This document shows, one piece after another, positions 12,561-22,319 of a stretch of 64,000 bases of DNA. Each line of letters starts with the position of its first letter. The first letter of the stretch is position 1. Under the pieces are notes generated by a model. The model saw only the letters and a list, made by a program, of their open reading frames with translations. It did no database searches and was not told where the DNA came from. This DNA comes from Heterodera schachtii (lineage: Eukaryota > Nematoda > Chromadorea > Rhabditida > Heteroderidae). A program made the translations under genes and the position numbers. The stretch covers positions 2,572,416 through 2,636,415 of the forward strand of contig SIJG01000003.1 in assembly GCA_023374025.1 (NCBI GenBank). The letters run 5' to 3'.

Positions 12561-14690
12561 AAGATAAATTAGTTTTTCGCATGGCTGACTCAACGACGGA
12601 CGGATGTGCCCAAGTGCCAAAAAAGGGCCGTTGCCACTCGGCACGTCGTGTGACAGCCGTTGGAAAGCCGCGAGATAAAGCCGATTAGGCTCATCAGTCA
12701 ACTCAATCCCCCCCCCCCTCTCCTCCTCCTTATCTTGGTTCTCTTCTGCGGCAAATTGGGCTAACAATGGAAAGGCAACAGGCCAACCATTCGGTTGGCC
12801 AGCCATTGGCATTTTTAATGCGGTGTCGGATCCCAATTGAGCACATGGCGCCCGCCCGCGCAGCGCGCTCAATTGTCCACCGCGGCTGGTGGTAATTAGC
12901 TATTAGCAGCAGATGCTTTTGGCACATTTGGCATTTTGATTCTCAAAAAAAAAACTCTTTTGTATTCTTTTCACAGTCTTCTCTCCCCCACCCCCATCTC
13001 TCTGAGGAGATTTGCCCAACTCTATAGATGCTAAATTTGACTGGCATTCACAGAATTGTCAAAGGGAGAAGCTTTAGACGATGAGTGGCAAATGCCGTAA
13101 AAGGCGCGTCCTTTCTCCCCCCCCCCCCCCCCGCCCCTGTTCAAATGCCATTGGCACGCCCCGAGGGGGCGGAGGCGGGGTCGCCGGGTGTGCTCCTTTT
13201 CTTTTTTCGGCTTCTTCCTCACTTTGTCCCGCCCCCGGGGGGCACCCCCCCCCCCCCCGATGCCTCCGCCCCGCCGCCTCTTTTCCCTCATTTCCGCACA
13301 TGGCCGCGACCGAAGGCCGTGGTCGTGGTGTTCTTCGCTCTTCGCGCCGCCGACCTCACCGCTAAACACACCCCCCTACACATTCATTCATCCTCTCTCC
13401 CTCGCCCCCATTCATTCGTTTGGGGCGGCAGCCCCTCCGGCGATGGCAGTTGTTCCCTCTGCCTACCCTCCCTCCCCCACACTTTCCCTTTTGCTTATTG
13501 CCAGCCGCTTTCCTCTCCCCTCCCCCCCCCCCTCCCTCGCTGTGCTTATTGCCAGCCGAGCCGCTTCTTTGCCCTGCTTCTCCTGCTTCTGCTGCTGGTG
13601 TTGTACACAAAAGTGAGTGAGCGAGAGAGTGCACAATCACCAGAGAAGCAGCAGTTCCCCTCTCCCCGCCCCCCCCCCCACCGCCCTCGCCCAATTATTT
13701 CCAGCTGGCCGACAAAGCAATGTGCGGAATGGCGCCGTCGGCCGTGTGCCAGTCAGTCAGTGGAATATGAATGTGTTTGTGTGTTGGGCTTGGCCAAGTT
13801 TGGCCCAACATGCTGCTAATGGTTGTAGTGAGCATGTCCAAATGTGCTGTCTGTATTGTGTCTCATGGCCATTAATTGCCCTTAGGCGATTGGCCAATAA
13901 ATTTTTGGCAATAAAAAAGTGTCAGATTGGGCATCGTTGTCGCTGTTTTCGCTACATCAACAGCCAAATTAATTTTTATTTGCTGTCAGTGGCGCCCGAG
14001 GCGCGACACCGACCGACGGACGGACGGACGGACCGACGATTGGGTGTGCCGGAAGGCGACTTTGCTGCTGGATGATGACTCTGATGACTGTTTGCTGTTT
14101 GGCCAGCAGCAGCAAACCCATTGCCGGAAGGAATTTGGTGTGCCCGGCCGGCCCGCCCCCGCGCCATCGGCAACAACAGCCGGGGCGATAAGGCAAATGG
14201 GCTAAATCGGTGGGAGAGGGAGGGGGGAGGAAAAGGCATTGGTCCGGAGGAGACGGGGGGTAATAAAAGTGAATGGGCCATGCCGAGTGGGTGGAGGGGG
14301 ACGACTTCATTCACAGATGGCCAAGTACACACACATTGTTCCTGCATATTTGTTGTCCCCCCCCCCCTCCCCCTCCTGCTGGCTGTCCTTCTTGGCGTTG
14401 ATGTGTGTGTTGTTTGTGTGTGCGTTGTACCCATTTCACGGCGCCTCTCCCCCAGGGCATCTGGCCACATTGTCCCCCTTCCCCCCAGGGGGAAAGGGGG
14501 ACCAAATGTGTGTGTGTGTGTGTGCATTTGTGTTGTGTGTATTTGTGCACTTTTCTACTCGGTTTCTTCGCCAGAGGGGCTGGCGCTTCGCTTGTTTGTA
14601 CGCCCTTTCCGCCTCCCAAAATTTCACATTGCTTCTCCAATTTCACGGGTTTTCCCCTTGTCCCTCCCCTAACTAATCTCTAATGCATCC
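12561..14690. other. Intergenic, homopolymer-rich, no gene seen
   Basis: Contains poly-C runs near 13,117-13,132 and 13,242-13,258, a GAC/GAT short repeat near 14,010-14,040 and TG repeats near 14,402-14,525. Several frames stay open on both strands, but they encode low-complexity strings and conflict with each other. I support no exon here. Confidence 0.5.
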
Positions 14691-14697
14691 AAAACAG

Positions 14698-14880
14698 CAC
14701 AGAAACACCCGCAGGGCATGGACAGAGCACATTTGGGCTGGAAGCGGCATCTGTTTGGGTGCCGAGCCGTCAGATTATTACAAAGCCTGTCGGGAATGGA
14801 GTCCGGACGGGACATGGAGGGAGGAGGTAGAGCGCCAGCCGTGCCCGGAATTCATCTCTGGAGACAGTGCACTGGCACCG
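14698..14880 (+). CDS. Orphan exon candidate, Cys/Trp-containing
   Basis: An open segment is bounded by a plausible 3' splice site (AAAACAG, 14,691-14,697) and a GTAGTT donor at 14,881. The translation contains YYKACREWSPDGTW followed by QPCPEFISG. The Cys/Trp spacing loosely recalls extracellular hormone-receptor-type (HormR) domains of adhesion GPCRs. Unlike its surroundings it is not simple sequence. No neighbouring exons were found, so it may be an exon relic, an exon of a gene with very long introns, or chance. I give no function. Confidence 0.2.
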
Positions 14881-15035
14881 GTAGTTTACTCTCGAGCATC
14901 AGGCACCGGCTTACTCTCTCGCTTCTCTGGCACTGGTCTACTCTCGAGTCGACTGGGTACGGTAGGTCCCTGACAGATTCGCTTGGACCGGATTGGGTAC
15001 GGTAGTCGAGACTGTGTCCCTGACGCATGGCACCC
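14871..15035 (+). repeat. Short local direct repeats
   Basis: Three diverged ~28-bp units share GGCACCGG or GGCACTGG followed by TACTCTCGAG (starting near 14,873, 14,901 and 14,929). Two later units share TGGGTACGGTAG followed by GTCCCTGAC (near 14,955 and 14,995). These flank the orphan exon candidate. The CTCGAG word links them to the CTCGAGA-rich stretch further left. Confidence 0.5.
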
Positions 15036-15419
15036 GATCACTGATAATAGATAGGCCCTGTTGTTGTCCTATATCGAGGACGGTCTCGAAGGGGCGGGGG
15101 ATTCTTTGGGGTACGTACTCCCAGTAAAAATTTCTCAAAAAAAAATCCAAAAAACCAAAAATAGGGCAAGCCCAAATTTTTCACATTGTGGCGGTACCCC
15201 CAAATTAAATTCAAATGGATTGTCCCTGTCCTTTAGGCCCACCATTTTTTTTTGTGTTGTCCTCCCTCTCGCTTAATGGCCACTCAATTTAGTTCCTCTT
15301 TTTTTAAATAAAGAGAAAAAATAAAACTGCTTTAAAACGTATAATTCTCTCACCACACTAGGAAAGCAAAAAAATAAAATAAAATTTTCAAATTGAAAAA
15401 ACATGCAATTTTCACATCA

Positions 15420-15960
15420 CCCCCCCCCCCCCCCCCCGCCCCCATTGGGTGGCCCCCGGGGGCGCGCGCGAGTCTCTGAAACCAAAAAACACAACAAAGG
15501 CGGGGAGCGGGGGGGGGGGGGGTACAATTGTTAATTTAATACATATAATTTTCACACCCTTAGCCCCCACCCCCACCATTTTTCATGTGTCCTCAAGGGT
15601 GGGTTTGGTCGCGCACAGTTTTTCGTTTTTTTTCGCGTTTTTCCCATTTTGTCTCCCCCCCTTCCCCCTAAACATTTCCTTCCCATGCCCCCCCCTCCCT
15701 CCCCACACTCATTTTTCCCATTTTCCCATAACCTTTCATCAGTGAGAGCACAGTCCTCCGTCCCCACTTCCCACACCAATTTCTGTGTGTGGGCTTCGCT
15801 TTTCTTCCACCCCCCCCCCCCCCCCCTCGCCCTTCTCGGGAACGTGACCAAAATGGAACGACAACGACGACGAAATGAATGAAAGAATGAAAAGGGCGAC
15901 GGGGGGGGGGGGGGGGGCAAATGGAATAAATAAACACCAACAGAGGACAGCACAGGACAC
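15420..15960. repeat. Cluster of long poly-C and poly-G runs
   Basis: Poly-C runs near 15,421-15,437 and 15,810-15,826 and poly-G runs near 15,511-15,521 and 15,901-15,917 alternate within about 500 bases. No gene is visible. Such runs can form G-quadruplex or i-motif structures and are prone to length error in assembly. Confidence 0.7.
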
Positions 15961-16134
15961 ATTTTGAGAAAAATGGAATGGAAATGGTTGTTGGAGCTGT
16001 GGAGGAGGTGAGGGAGCAGAACACCGCCGCCAGGGCCAGCCAATTCTTTTTCAATCATTTGGGGGTCTCTCTGCTGGTACACACACAAAACTGTGACCAT
16101 TCGCCGCCGGGCGAAAAGAAAGCAATTGGGGGAC

Positions 16135-16510
16135 GTACGGACATTTGAGTCCCTCCCGTCTCGCTTTCTTGGTCTCGATCTTATCATCATGTTTGTAATA
16201 AATAATTAGCAACTCTTGTTTGATTGGTCTCTCCCAAATTATTTAAAGAGGGTGGGTGATCGGTATCATTAAGGGTGTCGTGGGGGGTGAAAACATTTCG
16301 GGGACTCTCCCGGCAAGGGGCTCAAATGCATACGGACGGACGGACATTTGAGTCCCCTTCCATCTCGCTTTCTTGGTCTCGATCTTATCATCATGTGTGC
16401 AATAAATAAGTAGCAACTCTTGTCTGGTTAGTCTCCTTCCTGATCAGTATCATTAAGGGTGTGGAGGTGAAAACATTTCGGGGACTCTCCCGGCACGGGG
16501 CTCAAATGTC
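16135..16510 (+). repeat. Tandem duplication of ~180-200 bp
   Basis: Two direct copies, 16,135-16,330 and 16,335-16,510. Both contain in order TACGGAC, ACATTTGAGTCCC, CTCGCTTTCTTGGTCTCGAT, CTTATCATCATGT, GTATCATTAAGGGTGT, GAAAACATTTCGGGGACTCT and GGGGCTCAAATG. They differ by substitutions and small indels. The spacing falls from 203 bases at the left end to 180 at the right. No open frame is conserved between the copies. Confidence 0.85.
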
Positions 16511-18690
16511 TGCTCCCTAACCAAGAGACTGTACAGCAGGCGGTAGCTGAGTTTTGTAGGAAATTCTAGTCCCCATGCCAATGCAATTTCTTTACTGGGA
16601 CTCAAATGCTCTGTCCAGCAGCAGTTGGGACGGCGGGACTCAACTGTACCGTGTGTCCGAGATCTTCCGGTAGAGGCGGCGGACTGAGTACACACACACA
16701 CATACGGACACAGTCATCGGTCAAAACAAAATTTATTATGTGTGTACACACACATATTACAATACAATATTTATAAAGCAAAAAAAAAAAATTTCACGGT
16801 TAAATGCCTCGCGATTTCCTCCCCCCTCCCCCACGCCTATCACCCCATTGCACCCTCTCTCTCTCCCTCCCTTCCTCCTCCCTCTTCCGCTGTGCTCCGA
16901 TCAACGGCGATTAGAGCGGGAGGAAGAGAAGAAAAGGAGGCAAAGATCGGATCAGTGCGGAAGAGAGGGGGGGGGGGGGGGGGGAAGAGGAAATGTGGCC
17001 ATATGTATAAGGACGAGGACGACGAAGACGGCGAGGACGAAAAGATGGGGGGGGGGGAGAATTGAAGGAAAGTGCATCGGGGCAGAAATATACACACGGC
17101 CGACCGACCGATTTGAAAATCGGTGGGGAGGGGGGAGGGGTATTTAAAGGGGAGGCAAATGGACAAAAAACAGTGCCTGCACACAGAGCACATTATCATC
17201 GTCCTCCTCACTCTCCTCCTGTGACTGTTGGGAGAAAAAAAAAAGTATTTTTCCAGAGTACAGTCAGTGACAGAATATGGTAGATTAAGATGGGCCTATT
17301 TGAGAGGGTATACTATATCATCCTTCATTTGAATGGTACTTTCTATTGGCCACCACCGCCTTTTTCTACCTCTTTAGTCCTGCCAAAATTCTCTCTTGGA
17401 ATGGCACAATGCCATGGATTTCTTTCGGCATAAAATTGAGACAATTTTATCAAATTCGCCAATTTTTGGCTTTCATCATTCATTCTTAGCCGAGCACCAT
17501 TTCTAAGCACATACACTCCCATTTGTTTCTCTTTCTTAAATGCGTTAATTAATTAGGTAATTAATTGACTAATGACGTCTTTGCCCCCTCACCCTTTTTC
17601 CTCGATTCCTCCAAAAGAAGTTCCGGGTTAATTCAACAAAAAAGACAAGATCAAAGCTTCTTCCTCGTTTTAAGCCATCTGATCTTTCCAAAAGTTGATC
17701 ACTGATCGATCCATCATTTCCATTCTCTGACCTCACTTCTTAAAATATCTCTGCTCTGTCGGTCGGTCCCTTTTTGAAGCGACTTAATTAGCCATAATTA
17801 ACAAACTGACGTATTTAGCTGAGATCCCGTGCTTAGCTTCAGCTGTTGGCACTCCGTTAAATTCCCCCCGGGCGGGGGGCTAATTGATTTGAGAAGCAAA
17901 ATGGGGGGGGGGGGGGAGGGGGAGCGATCCTCCTCCCCCCCCCCTCTCCAGCGGCGGCATCATTGTCGGATGATTTGCTAATTAATCACCTCTCCCATTT
18001 GCCGCCCATTCATTTTTAATTCCTTCCACACACACTCACTCATTCTGGCAATAGCTGTGCCCCCCTCCCCCTCCGGCGCTTTTGGTTGGCTAATGAGCAC
18101 AACACAGTGAGTGGCTGGGCTGGCTGTGTGTCAGCAGCCAGCCAAGCCAACAGCAGAGAGCTCCTCTCATCAACATTTCTCGCCCATTTTCACAAAATAA
18201 TGTTTTCGGGAACAAACAAATAATGAATGGACCAAGAAAATTCTGGGAGGGGCAGCAGCAGGGGAAAAGCCTGATGCAATAATCATTAGCAAAATCATTA
18301 GCACCTCCACCACCACCACACCGCTAATTATATTTGCCAGTGTTTTTGTCCAGCATTTAGTGGTGCTATGCACCGCCTCGAATTCTCGAATAGGCAAAAC
18401 GTTTTGTTTCGGCTTCTTTCTTGGCCAAGTTTTGGGGGGAAATATGTAAGCTCTAATTTTCGTATCGAGCCCCACGGTTACGGTCTCTACCTACACTTGG
18501 GAATTGTTTAGACTCTAACTTTGGTCTCGAGTCCCGGGGTTAATCATTTGTCTCGACTCTTGGAAAAGTTTCAGTCTCCAATACCCCTAGCTCTTGTCTG
18601 TCCCCCCTTTATGCACACGAACACTTTTCATCAGTTATAGTGGGGGCAACAGTGGGGGCAAGGGGGGACAAGCCGACTTAGCCCTCCTCT
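16511..18690. other. Intergenic, no gene seen
   Basis: Contains a poly-G run near 16,968-16,984, a further one near 17,904-17,916, and a small GATC group near 17,648-17,712. Nothing with splice borders or a protein motif was found. Confidence 0.45.
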
Positions 18691-18699
18691 GGTGCTGAA

Positions 18700-19400
18700 A
18701 AACCAAAGATTTCACCCCCCCCCCCTCCCCCCTCCCTCCCCCTTGCCTTGTTCCCATTTTACTTTCCCCCCCCCCCCAATCTTTGTATCCCTCTCCCCCC
18801 CCCCCCGGCGGTTTGTCTGTCATCGTCCTTCACTTGTTTGGTTGGTTGGTTGGTCGTCCAACTCCAACTCTCCCACCCCCCCCCCATTCCCTGCTGCTGT
18901 TGATTGTTGCAATTGCATCATCCTTTACCCCCTCCCCCCTCCCCGCCCTCTGCTGCTGCCCCCATTTCCCCCCCCCCCCCCCTATTTTTATTTGCTCCCC
19001 CCCCCCCCACTCTTTCGCCACCGTCGTCGTCGCTAACCCCGCCGTTCAAACACACAATTATTTGTTTTATGATTATGATGATGATGCTGAAATGAAATGA
19101 ACCTGAAGTTAGCCTTAACAGCAGCGGGACGGGGGACGGGAGACTGATCGACTCCGTCCCTCCCCCCTCCCCCTTCTCGCCATTCCTCCCCCCACTCTCG
19201 CAAAAGTGATCAGTCACTTTTTAATGCCGCTTTTTTGCTCCCTCCCGCCGCCCCACTTTATCATTTCCATTTTCTTCCATTTCCATGCCCCCCTTCAAAG
19301 TTCACCGCCACTTTTGCATCTGTCCGTCCACACTTTTACTTTACCCCCCCCCCCCCCACCGTCGCTTTTTGTTTGTTTGTTTTGTTCACTGCTCGCCGCA
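18700..19400. repeat. Poly-C-rich block
   Basis: Poly-C runs near 18,715-18,724, 18,767-18,778, 18,797-18,807, 18,877-18,886, 18,968-18,982, 18,998-19,008 and 19,345-19,357 are separated by CT-rich sequence. Short frames are compositional only. Confidence 0.7.
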
Positions 19401-19534
19401 CTCCTCCAATTTGCTCTGCTGAGGATCATTCACTCAAATCACGCTCATTTCTCATTTTATTAAATTTGTCCAACCAAAATCAACGAAAATGTCGAAAATT
19501 TGGGGGACCAATCCCTACGACGCGTTTTACCAAG

Positions 19535-19870
19535 TTTTCCAACTCGTACATACACTACCGCTCAGCTGGTGGTACCACGAGATCTTACCAAATTTACCGA
19601 ACCTCGTCCTAATTACCCCCCCCCCCCCCAAAAAAAGGGTACAATTTTTGGAGCCAATTTTTCTCATCTATAAAAGGACATATACAAACTCGTACATACA
19701 CTGCGCTGTCTGGTACCACGAGGCCAATCCAGGTTTACCGAGTCTCTCGTCATAATGTTTGTACAACAGATCTCCCCCCCCCCCCCTTCCCCAAAAAAGG
19801 CACAATTTTTTGAAGCCAATTTTTCGACTTCAAAAGTTTCGGCATACATAAAAGGATATTTTGGCATTTT
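19535..19870 (+). repeat. Diverged direct duplication (~150 bp)
   Basis: Two copies (about 19,540-19,675 and 19,689-19,860) share in order AACTCGTACATACACT, CTGGTACCACGAG, TTTACCGA, CTCGTC, a poly-C run, CCAAAAAA, a GTACAATTTTTGG/GCACAATTTTTTG segment, GAGCCAATTTTTC/GAAGCCAATTTTTC and CATAAAAGGA. The spacing is about 150-190 bases. No shared protein frame. Probably a decayed tandem repeat or element. Confidence 0.65.
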
Positions 19871-20601
19871 TTTTACCGGAAAATTGCCATCATTTTGCCA
19901 TTTTCCTCTCAGCACATGTGCAATAATTATTTGTATGATCACATCACACACAAAACCAACGTGGCCCCATCCATACAAACATATGTAAACACATCCGTTT
20001 TTTATTCATTCATTCATTCTCTCAAAAGTTTAGCGCCCGCCGTTCACCGATTTTTTTGATCAAAAATTCAAGGGATGAATTTGGGCTTGGCATTTCGACA
20101 AAAAAAAAACTGTCATTTTTTGCTGTTGTTGTTTGTTTTTGTCGTCGTCCATCGAGGTGTGTGCTCTTTCCTTCGATCATATGCCCCGCAAAAAAGGCGT
20201 GTTGACCTTTCGACGAGAAAAGCAAAAAATGGATGGATGAAAAAAAACGGGGGAATGCATACAAAAATGAATGTTTCGCAGCATTTTACAATCATTTTTT
20301 GCTTTTCCGCTTTCCCAACAATTCCTTTTTTGGAAATTTTGGAATGAAATTTCAAAAAATTTAAACAAATTTCTACTCTTTGGGCTGGGTCAGTGTAGAA
20401 AATAGATGATTTTTCTCGATTTTTCTACGTACATTAAACACGTATCATCTCCAACCATCCCCATCGCCCTCCACACAGTTTTTTTATTCATTTTTAATTG
20501 CTGGGGGAGAAGGGAGGGGGGGGGGAGCACTAAAAATTGTTTTCTTCATAAAAGCCACCATCTTTTTGGACATAAAATGGACTAAAATACTAAAAAAAAA
20601 A

Positions 20602-20706
20602 ATGGGGAGCAGTCAGAAATCGAAGTTCTACGACGACACCATAAAATTGGGAGAGTGCCGCCAAAACGGTGGCACCAGCAGCAGAGAGAGCCCAATTATG
20701 TCATAA
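20602..20706 (+). CDS. Short 34-codon ORF, doubtful
   Basis: ATG follows an A-rich leader and the frame encodes 34 residues beginning MGSSQKSKFYDDTIKLGE. The composition is less biased than the surrounding DNA, and the Gly2/Ser start resembles an N-myristoylation context. There is no domain, and no donor or acceptor that clearly extends it. It could be a first coding exon, a small peptide or chance. No function is assigned. Confidence 0.15.
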   Translation: MGSSQKSKFYDDTIKLGECRQNGGTSSRESPIMS

Positions 20707-20719
20707 AATCCGCTAAAGA

Positions 20720-22250
20720 GGAAAGAAAGGAAGGGATTGGATGGAAGTTTGTGTGATTTGTTGGACTCACTCACTCATCGTCCACCCACTCCCCCTCATT
20801 TTTGGGCCATTAAAAGACGTCGTCGATTTGGTGATTTTCATCATTTTCCATCCATCCCCAAACAGTCACCGCCCATTGTCAAAACAAAAAATTGTGGCCA
20901 TGTAAAAACCAACCCAAAGTGCAACAACATCAGTCAGTTCACTCATCAAACTATCATCGTCAACATGCATCTTCAAAAGACGACGAGCGGAGGAAGGGAG
21001 GGGAGGAGGAAGCGGATAAATGTGATGACTCTGCTGCTGATGGTTTGTTTGGTGGCGGTGGATGAGGAAAGTGTGTTGTTTTGTGTGTCCATGTCCATCA
21101 TTCCCAATTCCCACCAATTCCATCTCATCTCTCATCAACAGCACATCATGGCAGCAGAACACAGCTGCTGCTACTGCTACTGCTACACATCAGCAGCAAC
21201 AGATTGCCCATTCAATTCACAACATATTGGGGGTTTGTCCTCCACCATCCCGCACCAAACGCCGACATTTCCCCCCCCCCCCCCCCCTCACTTACCCCAC
21301 AAAAACCAAAAACGCCGTCTTTGGTTTTTTGTGCTGTTTTTTGATCGCGCTCCTTTCTTTCTAACCACTCAACCTCTCTATCTCTTATTGTAATACAAAA
21401 CGAGCGCATTTTTGTTTATAATTGTTGAATGCAAAGGAAAATTTTTATTTTTTACTTCTAGTTTTGAATTTTTTATATTGAAAATGCTTGGCATTTTGTA
21501 TCGCATTCAAAAAAAAAAAAAAAAAAACTCCAAAAAAAGAAAAGGATTTTATGTAGTTTAGCTTACAAAAATGTTTCACCGATTCCGATTGTTCCCATCG
21601 TTTTTACCCGATGATCCTTAAAATAAAAATTTTACTGATTTTTTTATGTGTTGGTATGTTTTTTTTCTCCCCCCTCCAAAACCCCGCGATCATTGGTGCA
21701 CTGAACACAAAAGGCGCTAAATGCTAAAGTCACAAGAAAAGCGGCAAGTGCTCCACAAACAGCCGCCATTTTTAAGCCCACTTCATTGTGGTGGCTCATT
21801 TTTGCATAAAAAATGCTCTCCTTTCACATCATCTTTAAAAAGAGTGAGTGGTCAGTCGTGTGATGACACCGATTTTTCCCACATTCTCTCCCCCCCCCCC
21901 CACCCCCAATTGTCGGATGATCTCTGTAACATAAATTTATTTGATTTATCCGAGTTTAGATACATACATATTTTTTGTCCCATCCCATCCCCTCCTCCCA
22001 CGCTTAAGCGCATTTTTTCCATTCCAAATTAAACAACAAAAAAATTGTCATTGTTTTGGAAAATTCCACGCCTTTCCACATTTTCTAAACATTTCCATTG
22101 CCTTGGAAAGTGCTAAATGTTTGTATTATTTGCACTTACCCCTTAAACAACGCCTGTTTCAATGCATTTCATTTACATTTCCATTGCCATTGTCAAATTT
22201 CATTTCCCCAATTTTCCAAAAATGCCATTTTCAATGTTTTCTTCATTTTC
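20720..22250. other. Intergenic DNA upstream of the PP1-motif gene
   Basis: Contains GAGG and CTG short repeats near 20,990-21,040 and 21,160-21,200, a poly-C run near 21,271-21,286, poly-A near 21,510-21,527, and AT-rich sequence toward 22,250. No exon supported. The promoter of the next gene must lie here, but no specific site can be named. Confidence 0.4.
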
Positions 22251-22252
22251 AG
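22242..22252 (+). other. 3' splice site before the PP1-motif gene
   Basis: CTTCATTTTCAG ends at 22,252, 67 bases before the ATG at 22,320, and is not preceded by any coding exon I can see. This is the expected look of a spliced-leader trans-splice acceptor or of a 5'-UTR intron end in a nematode. It supports the chosen start. Confidence 0.5.
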
Positions 22253-22319
22253 GTTAGCATATAAATTAGAAGTACGACACATATTCATTCCCCCATATAA
22301 CCGTTGACTTATTCTCAAA

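Noticed and set aside
20944..21393. Frame with a signal-peptide-like MTLLLMVCLVAV stretch
   Set aside because: The segment is surrounded by GAGG and CTG simple repeats, lacks splice support and loses coding character within 20 residues.
1..22250. Spliced-leader RNA or 5S rRNA genes in the gene-poor half
   Set aside because: I looked for the SL1-like GGTTTAATTACCC leader with a donor and for 5S internal control sequence and found neither. GGGTTTAATTGACC near 3,049 is only a partial resemblance.
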